Positions 1 through 5,290 of a stretch of DNA of 5,290 nucleotides are shown here, piece after piece. The DNA lies in assembly GCA_031270145.1 (NCBI GenBank), contig JAISYD010000247.1, positions 1-5,290 of the forward strand, written 5' to 3'. Source of the DNA: Planctomycetota bacterium. GTDB lineage: Bacteria; Planctomycetota; SZUA-567. The translations under genes and the position numbers were made by a program. How positions within the stretch are numbered: position 1 is the first letter of the stretch; each line of letters opens with the position of its first letter. The notes under the pieces were generated by a model. That model saw only the letters and a program-made list of their open reading frames with translations, did no database searches and was not told where the DNA came from.

Positions 1-256
1 GGGCCTTTTCGATCTCCGAAGCCGGCGGGCGGCAAGGCGGTTCGCGCGGCGCCGTCGGTACGCCTTGTTGCCTGGGGCGAATGCTTCCCCTCGCATACGG
101 CGGCCAATCCTCCGAAGCGGGGAACGCGAGGCAAACAGGGCGGCAAGACCGGATGCGAGGCGGGCGGAGGGGATGAAAACCGGCTCCCTGGACCGCCCAG
201 GGGAAATTTTTCGGCGCCGGCTCCGGGAGAAGATGGCGGGAAAATTTTTCTTTTTT

Positions 257-285
257 TTGTGCCATGCCCAAGCATCAATTATAAT
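257..285 (+). promoter_or_regulatory. Promoter-like pair TTGTGC-17 bp-TATAAT
   Basis: A perfect -10 hexamer, TATAAT, lies at 280-285. Seventeen bases upstream, at 257-262, is TTGTGC, which shares only its first three bases with the -35 consensus. Transcription would start near 292. No protein gene begins soon after: the RDD gene is more than 400 bp away, with a terminator-like hairpin between. If real, the promoter would drive a short untranslated RNA. The surroundings are A/T-rich, which makes chance matches to the -10 box common. Confidence 0.25.
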
Positions 286-370
286 TATTATTGGATACGA
301 CGCCAAGGCAACCATTACACAGGATCGACGCATTAAAATAACCCTATTTTATGGGGGATATTATAAGAGC

Positions 371-393
371 GCGTCTTTTTGACGCCGATTTTT
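371..393 (+). terminator. Terminator-like hairpin with a following T-run
   Basis: GCGTC at 371-375 pairs with GACGC at 381-385 around a loop of five T, and a run of five T follows at 389-393. The stem is short (5 bp), so it would be a weak intrinsic terminator reading left to right. A second hairpin follows at once: GTTCCG 396-401 pairs with CGGAAC 408-413 around a six-base loop. The pair could end a transcript starting near 292. Confidence 0.3.
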
Positions 394-702
394 CGGTTCC
401 GCTTTTCCGGAACAGGGCGGTTTTATTGGAAATTTCAATGCGTTGGCTCTGATCCATTATGGCTCCGGGTAAACAAGCTGTTGGCGAAGCGCGAGTTTGA
501 CCAGATGGCGGCGGAGACGGGTGCTCCGCATGGCGCCGAGAGCATGGGTTGTCCATCCGCAAGGGCGAGACCGCCGCCGACCTGAACTGCGGGACGGCGG
601 CGACGCGGGATGGCGACAAGAAAGGCAAGGTTCGGCAAGCCAAGGCCGGTCATCGGCGTCTGCCAATACCCGGTAAAATTGTCATAAGATTAAAGATTTC
701 AT

Positions 703-708
703 GGAAAG
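703..708 (+). promoter_or_regulatory. Ribosome binding site deciding the RDD start
   Basis: GGAAAG ends seven bases before the ATG at 716. The alternative ATG at 701 overlaps this motif and has only an A/T-rich, non-SD sequence upstream. This favours the shorter protein. Confidence 0.45.
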
Positions 709-715
709 CATAAAT

Positions 716-1270
716 ATGCGGAACAACCCCATTATCATACCAGATGATGTTATGCGGATGAAACCATCGCTTTTTCGGAGAGGTTTATGCGGAATCATTG
801 ACATATTATTATTTGTGTTCGCAATCCTCTTTATTTATAAAGATATCGACATTACGTCGCTCCATGATTATGATGTTTATGAGATGAAAACCACAATTAT
901 TTGCGGAAATATGTCGGTGTTCTTATATTATGCTGTTATGCATGCGAAATATGGCATGACGATTGGTAAAATGATTGGCGGTTGTCGTGTCGTTATGATG
1001 GACGGAACTAAAATAACAATTGCCGCGGCCGTCAAAAGAGCTTTTTTTCAAGAAGGAGTATTGCTCTTTGTAAATCTATCTTCATTTATGCTAAAGATGA
1101 TAGATGTGTCCATCCATACGGAAATGATGCTCTGGTATGAAATTTATTGGTTTGTTGATCTATTATTCATAGTATTAGATTATGATTCGAATAGAGCGAT
1201 ACATGACGCATTGTCAAATACAATGGTTGTTATGAAATCTTACCGTGTCAGGCCTCCTTATGAAACATAA
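716..1270 (+). CDS. RDD-family integral membrane protein
   Basis: This gene encodes a small inner-membrane protein of 184 residues from the start chosen here. Three hallmarks of the RDD family are visible. The first helix opens with R22 and D29 in an R-x-x-C-x-x-I-D arrangement. A conserved loop, GMTIGKMIGGCRVV, spans about residues 80-93. A C-terminal NRAIHDALSNTMVV, with the His-Asp pair at 163-164, matches the family's usual HD-x-x-x-x-T-x-V ending. Four hydrophobic segments lie near residues 22-42, 60-77, 110-129 and 139-155. RDD proteins are often annotated as of unknown function, and some have been linked to ion transport or stress; nothing here identifies a substrate. ATG at 716 was chosen because GGAAAG (703-708) sits seven bases before it. 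An in-frame ATG at 701 would add five residues but has no Shine-Dalgarno sequence. The gene is clearly AT-rich, unlike the porin and DUF11 genes, and stands alone, which may indicate horizontal transfer. Family assignment is firm; role is unknown. Confidence 0.85.
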   Translation: MRNNPIIIPDDVMRMKPSLFRRGLCGIIDILLFVFAILFIYKDIDITSLHDYDVYEMKTTIICGNMSVFLYYAVMHAKYGMTIGKMIGGCRVVMMDGTKITIAAAVKRAFFQEGVLLFVNLSSFMLKMIDVSIHTEMMLWYEIYWFVDLLFIVLDYDSNRAIHDALSNTMVVMKSYRVRPPYET

Positions 1271-1415
1271 TCTTATGGAATATAAATTTAAGACAAGCGA
1301 TTGAAAAAAGTGATGGGTGCGGACTCTTGCAAATTGGGGGATTTAATATGTCGGACAAATGCAATTGTGGATGTCTTGAAAGCGAGAGCATCTATTAACT
1401 AAGCCAACATATAGT
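1271..1415 (+). other. AT-rich spacer between the RDD gene and the IS element
   Basis: This stretch shares the low GC of the RDD gene and ends where GC rises sharply at the IS, near 1420. It contains two overlapping mini-ORFs. One, of 16 codons at 1348-1398, is preceded by a G-run. The other, of 29 codons at 1313-1402, has only an A-rich leader. I see no clear terminator after the RDD stop codon. Confidence 0.4.
1348..1398 (+). CDS. Possible 16-residue Cys-rich peptide (or truncated gene start)
   Basis: ATG at 1348 opens a reading frame MSDKCNCGCLESESIY that ends at TAA 1396-1398. A run of five G (1336-1340) lies seven bases before the ATG, at good Shine-Dalgarno spacing. Three cysteines in a C-x-C-x-C pattern are unusual in so short a peptide and would suit metal binding. 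The frame stops only a few bases before the likely left edge of the IS, so it may instead be the first codons of a longer gene interrupted by the insertion. I know no family it matches. So short an ORF can arise by chance, and an overlapping 29-codon frame (1313-1402) competes with it. Low confidence. Confidence 0.2.
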   Translation: MSDKCNCGCLESESIY

Positions 1416-2143
1416 TTACATTGCGGCGTATTGCACGGGGCGCTCTTGGAAGAAATTTTTGCCGACATTGGGCTGTCTTTGTGTGCTTCGCGGGTAGGCC
1501 GAGACGTTCGCCTTCAAGTCATCCTTGTCTTTCGCCCTTCGGCGGCCGACGGCGTTGGATTTCGCGTCGTTGTTCAAATACTCGTCAGGATTCAAATCCG
1601 GGCCGTCCTTCGGAAGGAAGAAGAGGCGGATGGATGAGGAGCGCTTCTCCAGCCACTTCATGACGGCTTCGCTTTTGTGAGCCTTCAGGTTATCCACGAT
1701 GAGGAAGACCTTGTGACCAGCTTGGCGAATCGGGCGTCGCATGAAATCAATGAACACCGTTCCATTGAACTTGCCTTCGAACATCTTGAAGGCAAGGTGG
1801 CCAGCGTTGTCGATGGCGGACACCATGTTGCAGCCGAACCGCTGCTCGGGACACTTGTCGGTTATGATCCGGACGGCCAAGGCGCATTGCCGCGGCTTGA
1901 GAATGCCTTCCCGCTTGGGAGCGCCGCGAGGCTTGGCCAAAAGCGCTTTCTCGCCGCCAGCTTCGTAAAGCGTCATCCACTTGTGGATCGCCTGTCGGGT
2001 TACGCCAAACAGTTTTGCGACGGAACACCGGCCCCCGCCGCCAAGAACCGCATTCACCGCCTTACGCCTTATGTCTTCCCGGGCGGAAGGTCGCAAAATT
2101 CCGGACGTTAGCGTTTTTTTCCCGCCGCGGTTGCAATGGGCTA
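1400..2143 (-). mobile_element. IS630-family element, internally deleted
   Basis: The element consists almost entirely of one IS630-type transposase gene read on the minus strand. At roughly 740 bp it is shorter than the usual 1.0-1.2 kb. The left edge is placed near 1400-1413 because the AT-rich flank ends there and the transposase stop codon is at 1416-1418. The right edge is placed at the TA of 2142-2143, in the middle of the palindrome GGGCTAGCCC. IS630 elements insert at TA and duplicate it, but several TA dinucleotides at the left make the exact boundary uncertain. Weak inverted similarity supports the ends: CATTGC at 1419-1424 faces GCAATG at 2133-2138, and GCGGCG at 1423-1428 faces CGCCGC at 2123-2128. 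No clean long terminal inverted repeat could be confirmed by eye. Confidence 0.55.
1416..2096 (-). pseudogene. IS630-family transposase with internal deletion (probably inactive)
   Basis: The 226-residue product resembles IS630 transposases, which are usually about 330-350 residues. The N-terminal helix-turn-helix is present (about residues 10-60, including VAKLFGVTRQAIHKW). The C-terminal half of the DDE domain is also present: GCNMVSAIDNAGHLAF near 88-103, LIVDN with the second catalytic Asp at 135, and PDLNPDE with the catalytic Glu at 172. The C-terminus FFQERPVQYAA is typical. Between about Q85 and R86 (near 1840-1845) the protein jumps from the end of the HTH linker (ITDKCPEQ) straight to RFGCN. 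This skips roughly 110 residues that normally hold a second HTH part and the first catalytic Asp (the G-D-E-T-type motif). The loss is in frame, with no stop codon. Other sites look worn, for example LPKDGPDLN where P-Y-S/A-P is usual. Translation would start at TTG 2096-2094 or the adjacent ATT. Without the first Asp it should not catalyse transposition, though it may still bind DNA. Confidence 0.85.
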
Positions 2144-2159
2144 GCCCGATTCATAGAAT
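2131..2159 (+). promoter_or_regulatory. Promoter-like pair spanning the IS right edge, upstream of the porin
   Basis: TTGCAA (2131-2136) and TAGAAT (2154-2159) are separated by 17 bp and match the -35 and -10 consensus at 4/6 and 5/6 positions. Transcription would start near 2166, about 40 bases before the porin ATG. If the IS edge is at 2142-2143, the -35 lies inside the IS end and the -10 in flanking DNA. That is the layout of known IS-created hybrid promoters. Inferred from sequence only. Confidence 0.4.
2138..2147. repeat. Palindrome GGGCTAGCCC at the IS edge
   Basis: This is a perfect 10-bp palindrome centred on the TA at 2142-2143. It straddles the likely right boundary of the IS630 element, whose target is TA, and lies within the spacer of the promoter-like pair. 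It may be an insertion-site feature or chance. Confidence 0.4.
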
Positions 2160-2206
2160 ATTTACGACTGAAGTTGATCAAACGACGGCTGGCCGGGGGC
2201 GTCCTG

Positions 2207-3439
2207 ATGGCGGTGGGGAAAAAACTTGCGGATGTCGCCCCGGCGGCGGCGGCGTTGGTTTCAGTCCTCGCCGGACTGGCGCCGGCCTTCCCGTCGCTTT
2301 TCGCCGGCGACGGCTTGCCGCCGCCCGCCAAAAGCGCGGAGTTGCGGATCGGCGGCGAAATGCGGATTGATTATTCCTATCGGCGGGCACGGGCGCCGAC
2401 GGCCGGCGGCCGACTGGAGGCCGCCGATCTGGCGCTCCGGGTCGCCCGACTCCGACTGGGGGTCGATGTCCACCCCAACGTTTCCGCCCTGTTCAAAATC
2501 AATCTCCAGGATTCACCGAAAGGTCCGCCGGCCGGCTCGGAAATTATGGAAGAGGCCATGGTGGCGCTACGGGCGGCGGGCGGAGGCGATTGGAGCTTCT
2601 ATGCCGGCCAGGGGCGCGCCCCCTACGGGCAGGACATCGCGCTCGGGATAATCCAAAGCTACCATCACTCGGCCAACCGAGGCGATTCGGCCGACGGGCC
2701 GCTTTTCATCGCGGAGCCGCCGGGCGTCGCGGCCGTGGATCCGGCCACCGGCGCCAGGACAACCATCCCGGCCAGGCGGCCCGGGCAGCTGGAAAGGGTT
2801 TTTTTGGCCGGAACCGCCTACGAATGGGACAGCCGCTGGCGGATGGAACTTGCCGTATTCCAGCCAGAGGCGGAAGAATACGCCCCCCGGCTGACCAACC
2901 GCAAAGCCGGCGCGCTTGCCGGCGCCGGTTCGGACATCGGCTTCGCCGCCCGGTGGTGGGGGCGTCCGGTCGAGGCGCTGACGCTCGAAGCCTCCGCCGT
3001 GATGGAGCATTCGGGCGATATGGGGCGGCCGCGGCTACGCACCGACCTGCCGGGCGGGGCCAAAGCGGCGGAAAATGCCTTTGCCCTGTCGCTCGGCTTC
3101 GACTGGCGGCTGGAGCCCTGGCGGGTCTTCGGCGAATATCAGCATGGTTGGGACTGGGATTTCATCCGGGGACACGCGGCCGACGCCTGGCAGCTTGGCC
3201 TGGCCCGCTCCCTGGGCCGCGGTTGGCGGGTAGGCGGCATGGCCGAGGCGTTGCGCCTTGATTATGGCGACCAGCACGATTCGTTTTACAAATTAGCCTT
3301 GAACGTTAGGTACGCCGCCGCCGCCGGCTGGTTCGTTCTGGCCGAATACGGCCATGAATGGCTGACAAGCCGGCGGGACGGGCGGACGGATAACGGCGCC
3401 GGCGACTTCATCGGCTTGCGGATCGGCTTGACCTTTTGA
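2207..3439 (+). CDS. Porin-like outer-membrane beta-barrel protein
   Basis: The 410-residue product is predicted to be exported and to form a beta-barrel channel in the outer membrane. Residues 1-33 read as a signal peptide: Lys at 5-6, a long Ala/Leu/Val core, and SLFA before GDG as the likely signal peptidase I site. The mature part starts with the strand-like LRIGGEMRIDYSY (47-58), and alternating aromatic/hydrophobic strands follow. EEAMVALRAAGGGDWSFYAGQGRAPYG (about 115-141) resembles the region of phosphate-selective O/P-type porins and related barrels that carries the strand entering the G-x-x-x-x-P-y-G turn. The C-terminal strand FIGLRIGLTF ends in Phe, the signal for BAM-dependent assembly. 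No cysteine is seen, as expected for an outer-membrane barrel. ATG at 2207 was preferred because GGGGG (2195-2199) lies seven bases before it and the signal peptide follows. The frame is open back into the IS, but the extra N-terminus is IS antisense and Arg-rich. Substrate is unknown; the family label is moderately secure. Confidence 0.75.
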   Translation: MAVGKKLADVAPAAAALVSVLAGLAPAFPSLFAGDGLPPPAKSAELRIGGEMRIDYSYRRARAPTAGGRLEAADLALRVARLRLGVDVHPNVSALFKINLQDSPKGPPAGSEIMEEAMVALRAAGGGDWSFYAGQGRAPYGQDIALGIIQSYHHSANRGDSADGPLFIAEPPGVAAVDPATGARTTIPARRPGQLERVFLAGTAYEWDSRWRMELAVFQPEAEEYAPRLTNRKAGALAGAGSDIGFAARWWGRPVEALTLEASAVMEHSGDMGRPRLRTDLPGGAKAAENAFALSLGFDWRLEPWRVFGEYQHGWDWDFIRGHAADAWQLGLARSLGRGWRVGGMAEALRLDYGDQHDSFYKLALNVRYAAAAGWFVLAEYGHEWLTSRRDGRTDNGAGDFIGLRIGLTF

Positions 3440-3460
3440 GGCTTCCGATAAGATTTTATC

Positions 3461-3491
3461 AATTACAATGGTAATTCCTTCAGCTTTTTTT
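3461..3491 (+). terminator. Weak terminator-like hairpin after the porin gene
   Basis: AATTAC (3461-3466) pairs perfectly with GTAATT (3471-3476) around a four-base loop, and seven T follow at 3485-3491. The stem is A/T-rich and eight bases separate it from the T-run, so it is a poor intrinsic terminator. A second small hairpin, GATAA/TTATC, lies just before it at 3447-3460. Confidence 0.25.
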
Positions 3492-3538
3492 CTTTTCGGT
3501 TAAAGTTGATATTGCTCGCAACCGATGATTATTTAACG

Positions 3539-3550
3539 GATTATATAATC
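3539..3550. promoter_or_regulatory. Perfect palindrome GATTATATAATC, possible operator
   Basis: This is a 12-bp perfect inverted repeat with no spacer, about 50 bp upstream of the -35-like box of the DUF11 gene. Its symmetry and position fit binding of a dimeric regulator. A/T-only cores also form palindromes by chance, and no regulator gene is in the window. Confidence 0.25.
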
Positions 3551-3598
3551 AATGCCGGAAGCGAGGTTTTTTTGCGCAATTTACCGGGAGAATAATCC

Positions 3599-3627
3599 TT
3601 GACTTTGGGCCGGAAAACCGCAATATT
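3599..3627 (+). promoter_or_regulatory. Promoter-like pair TTGACT-17 bp-AATATT for the DUF11 gene
   Basis: TTGACT at 3599-3604 matches the -35 consensus at five of six positions. AATATT at 3622-3627 matches the -10 at four of six with a 17-bp spacer. Transcription would start near 3634, giving a leader of about 105 bases that contains two hairpins and ends in a strong ribosome binding site. Confidence 0.4.
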
Positions 3628-3632
3628 AGGCT

Positions 3633-3671
3633 TGTCTGTTATTTCAGACGCGGACGATCATGGTTGGTCGT
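3633..3671 (+). promoter_or_regulatory. Two tandem hairpins in the DUF11 leader
   Basis: The first hairpin pairs GTCTG (3634-3638) with CAGAC (3645-3649) around TTATTT, extendable by a T-G pair. The second pairs ACGATCA (3654-3660) with TGGTCGT (3665-3671) around TGGT, seven pairs including one wobble. They are only a few bases apart and lie at the predicted 5' end of the mRNA. They could stabilise the transcript or act in regulation; no known riboswitch fold is recognised. Confidence 0.3.
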
Positions 3672-3723
3672 GGGGACGATATTACGATAAATAGTAAGTT
3701 TTTTTGATTATATGTTGCTTTAT

Positions 3724-3732
3724 GGGGAGGAG
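3724..3732 (+). promoter_or_regulatory. Strong ribosome binding site of the DUF11 gene
   Basis: GGGGAGGAG ends eight bases before the ATG at 3741. It is the best Shine-Dalgarno match in the window, supporting this start and suggesting efficient translation. Confidence 0.75.
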
Positions 3733-3740
3733 AGATTGCC

Positions 3741-5288
3741 ATGAATCGCGTTTTGGGATTGGGTTTAGCCGCCGTCCTGGCGTTAGGGGCGTACGCCGCC
3801 GCCGGTGAGAGCGCCGCCGCCATGGGCGCCGCCAACTACAAGGAATCGAAGAACGTCATTTATTCCTGGGCCGGTTTCCCCGGGCCCGCCAAAGACCCTT
3901 CCACCGCCTTGGTATTGCTGGAAAAGAAGGGGCCGGCCGAAGTGGTGGTCGGCGACACCTTCGCCTATCAAATCCAAGTTTCCAACCGCACCTCCTCCGA
4001 CGTCATCGCCGTCAGCCTGGAAGACGTCATTCCGGGCGGCTTCGCGATCGAAAGCATTGAGCCGAAGCCGACCAGCGACGCAGGCGGGAAGTTCACCTGG
4101 GATCTCGGTTCCATCCCGGCCAAATCCGCCAAATTGATCACCATTTGCGGTCGCGCCCTCCAGACCGGCTGCCTAGCCTCCACGGCGCGGGCCAAGGTCA
4201 ACTTCGAATTGGCCGTTCCGCTGGTCACCCGGGTGCTTCAGTGCAACATCACCCTGTCCAAAACCTTGCCCTCGATAGCGGATGTCTGTGAAGTGATCCC
4301 GATGACCTTGACGGTCCAGAATTGCGGCAGCTACCCGGCCACCAATGTCTGCATCACCGACAATTTGCCCGACGGTCTGCTGACCGAGGACGGCAAGTCC
4401 GAGATTCGGATCGCGGTCGGCTCCCTTGCCCCCGGCGCCGCCAAGACCTTCAACGTCAACCTGAAAGCCAGCAAAACCGGCGAATTCACCAATACCGCCA
4501 CCGCCTCCGCCGACCGCAACTGCTATGCCCAGGATTCGGCCACCGTCAAGGTCACGGTTCCCGATCTCGAATTGGTTGCGCTGGGCCCGATCGATGGCTA
4601 CATCTGCACCAGCGTCCCCTACCAGGTAACCGTCACCAACAAGGGAACGGCCCCGGCCAGGGACGTCATTGTAACCGACAGCATCAACGGCAACTTCAAA
4701 ATCGAGAAGATCAGCGACAACGGCAAGACCAGCCGCAACAACGTGGTCTGGAACCTCGGCACTCTTAACCCGGGCGAAAGCCGCAGCGTCAGCCTCGTCG
4801 GTTCCTCCGCAGTCGAGGGCCAGATTAGTTCCAACTTCAGCGTCACCGCGCGTTGCGCCTCGCCCAAGCAGGCCAGCCACTGCCTGAACCTGATCGGCGT
4901 CCCAGGCGTGCTGACCAGCCTCAAGGACAATTGCGACCCGGTCATCATCAATGGCCAGGTGACTTATACCGTCACCGCCACCAACACCGGCTCCCGCGAC
5001 GCCACCAATCTGCGCTACACCATCACCTTGGATGACGGGATGGAGTACGTTGGCGGCAGCGGCGCCACCGCGGTCGCCCCGCTTGGCGGCAAAGCCGTAT
5101 CCTTCGCCCCGCTTCCGGTTCTAGCCAAGGGCGCCACCGCTACCTGGACCGTGACGGTCAAGGCCACCGGCACCGGCGACAAGCGCTTCCGGGCCGACCT
5201 GTTGACCAATGAGTTGACCTCGATTGTCTCCAAGTCCGAGTCCACCAACTTCTATGAACCCAACTTGGCGGTGGTCATAGCCCAGTAA
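3741..5288 (+). CDS. Secreted Cys-rich protein with four DUF11-type repeats (OmcB-like)
   Basis: The complete 515-residue protein begins with a signal peptide: MNR, then a hydrophobic Leu/Ala/Gly core to about residue 19, with AYA before AAGE a plausible cleavage site. Four repeats of roughly 105 residues follow, near 56-155, 168-275, 276-385 and 390-500. Each shows the DUF11 pattern: a Y-x-V/I-x-V-x-N strand with T or G after it, then V-x-x-x-D, then a later L-G-x-L-x-P-G turn. Clear examples are YQVTVTNKGTAPARDVIVTD (294-313) and YTVTATNTGSRDATNLRYTI (409-428). Eleven cysteines occur (136, 144, 168, 183, 195, 204, 261, 289, 372, 381, 398), mostly at repeat borders and in repeat 2. DUF11 repeats with cysteines are known from chlamydial OmcB, a disulfide-crosslinked envelope protein. 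By analogy this may be a structural protein crosslinked in the periplasm or at the outer membrane. The odd cysteine count leaves at least one free for an intermolecular bond. Codons end mostly in C or G, and with the strong RBS this suggests high expression. Domain call is firm; crosslinking role is inferred. Confidence 0.85.
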   Translation: MNRVLGLGLAAVLALGAYAAAGESAAAMGAANYKESKNVIYSWAGFPGPAKDPSTALVLLEKKGPAEVVVGDTFAYQIQVSNRTSSDVIAVSLEDVIPGGFAIESIEPKPTSDAGGKFTWDLGSIPAKSAKLITICGRALQTGCLASTARAKVNFELAVPLVTRVLQCNITLSKTLPSIADVCEVIPMTLTVQNCGSYPATNVCITDNLPDGLLTEDGKSEIRIAVGSLAPGAAKTFNVNLKASKTGEFTNTATASADRNCYAQDSATVKVTVPDLELVALGPIDGYICTSVPYQVTVTNKGTAPARDVIVTDSINGNFKIEKISDNGKTSRNNVVWNLGTLNPGESRSVSLVGSSAVEGQISSNFSVTARCASPKQASHCLNLIGVPGVLTSLKDNCDPVIINGQVTYTVTATNTGSRDATNLRYTITLDDGMEYVGGSGATAVAPLGGKAVSFAPLPVLAKGATATWTVTVKATGTGDKRFRADLLTNELTSIVSKSESTNFYEPNLAVVIAQ

Positions 5289-5290
5289 GC

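Larger units (their letters stand above)
1..700. other. No supported gene; mosaic GC-rich / AT-rich / GC-rich stretch
   Basis: Several frames are open through the GC-rich parts, but their translations are Arg-, Pro- and Gly-rich without a recognisable domain, signal peptide or convincing ribosome binding site. They look like compositional artefacts. Positions 1-240 are GC-rich. About 241-460 is AT-rich, with T-runs at 244-258 and an A/T-only stretch around 278-291. About 465-665 is GC-rich again and ends sharply just before the RDD gene. Positions 1-175 stay open in frame 3 to a TGA, so the tail of a gene beginning outside the window cannot be excluded, but the residues match no family I know. 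The islet at 465-665 could be a decayed gene fragment. Smaller signals inside this stretch are listed separately. Confidence 0.55.
3440..3740 (+). other. AT-rich intergenic region between the porin and DUF11 genes
   Basis: This stretch of about 300 bp holds no credible gene. It contrasts strongly in composition with the GC-rich genes on both sides, as expected for regulatory DNA. It holds, in order, a weak terminator-like hairpin (3461-3491), a perfect 12-bp palindrome (3539-3550), the short palindrome TTGCGCAA (3572-3579), a promoter-like pair (3599-3627), two tandem hairpins (3633-3671) and a strong Shine-Dalgarno sequence (3724-3732). T-runs occur at 3485-3491, 3567-3573 and 3699-3705. Confidence 0.6.

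Noticed and set aside
236..245. GGCGGGAAAA at 236-245 matching the IS right end in inverted orientation (2117-2126)
   Set aside because: Ten bases of low-complexity G- and A-runs; flanking bases do not match, so it is not evidence of a second IS end.
65..382. 105-codon plus-strand ORF in the left part
   Set aside because: It runs from an Arg-rich GC-rich half into a Phe/Ile-rich AT-rich half, following base composition with no domain or RBS.
1677..2111. Plus-strand ORF of 144 codons over the IS
   Set aside because: It is antisense to the transposase, which is clearly recognisable on the minus strand.
2015..2206. N-terminal extension of the porin frame starting at TTG 2015
   Set aside because: It is Arg/Pro-rich, overlaps the IS, and would bury the signal peptide 64 residues inside the protein. 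ATG 2207 has an SD sequence and puts the signal peptide first.
3561..3580. Terminator at the T-run 3567-3573
   Set aside because: No stable stem lies directly before the T-run.
4173..4880. Long minus-strand ORF of 235 codons under the DUF11 gene
   Set aside because: It is a shadow of strong GC codon bias in the real gene: Gly/Ala/Asp/Val-rich, with no domain.

Overview
The window looks like a chromosomal segment from a Gram-negative (two-membrane) bacterium with a GC-rich genome. Two of its proteins are built for the outer envelope. One is a porin-like beta-barrel with a signal peptide and a C-terminal Phe. The other is a secreted protein of four DUF11-type repeats with eleven cysteines, reminiscent of the cysteine-rich OmcB envelope proteins of Chlamydiae and of repeat proteins in other PVC-superphylum bacteria. 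A PVC relative is therefore a reasonable guess, but nothing here proves it. No rRNA, tRNA or CRISPR array was found.

Layout. Positions 1-700 hold no gene I can defend. The stretch is a patchwork: a GC-rich block (1-240), an AT-rich block (about 241-460) with a promoter-like site followed by a terminator-like hairpin, and a second GC-rich islet (about 465-665). Positions 701-1415 form an AT-rich island carrying one RDD-family membrane protein gene and possibly a 16-residue Cys-rich mini-ORF. Next, on the minus strand, is a short IS630-family element (about 1400-2143). Its transposase keeps both ends but has lost an internal block that includes the first catalytic Asp. Directly beyond it is the porin-like gene (2207-3439, +). 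An AT-rich spacer of about 300 bp follows, with a weak terminator, a perfect 12-bp palindrome, a promoter-like pair and two leader hairpins. The window closes with the complete DUF11 gene (3741-5288, +), which has the best ribosome binding site in the window.

How the parts relate. The porin and the DUF11 protein are both predicted to be exported and to act in the outer envelope. The long spacer with its own promoter-like and terminator-like signals suggests separate transcription units. The IS end lies only about 60 bp upstream of the porin start. A -35-like box inside the IS end and a -10-like box outside it are 17 bp apart, so the insertion may have changed porin expression. The RDD gene differs in base composition from everything around it and may be a transferred segment. 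I see no defence system or other multi-gene novelty. The most interesting items are the Cys-rich repeat protein with its structured leader, the catalytically broken IS and its possible outward promoter, and a possible small RNA near 292-393.
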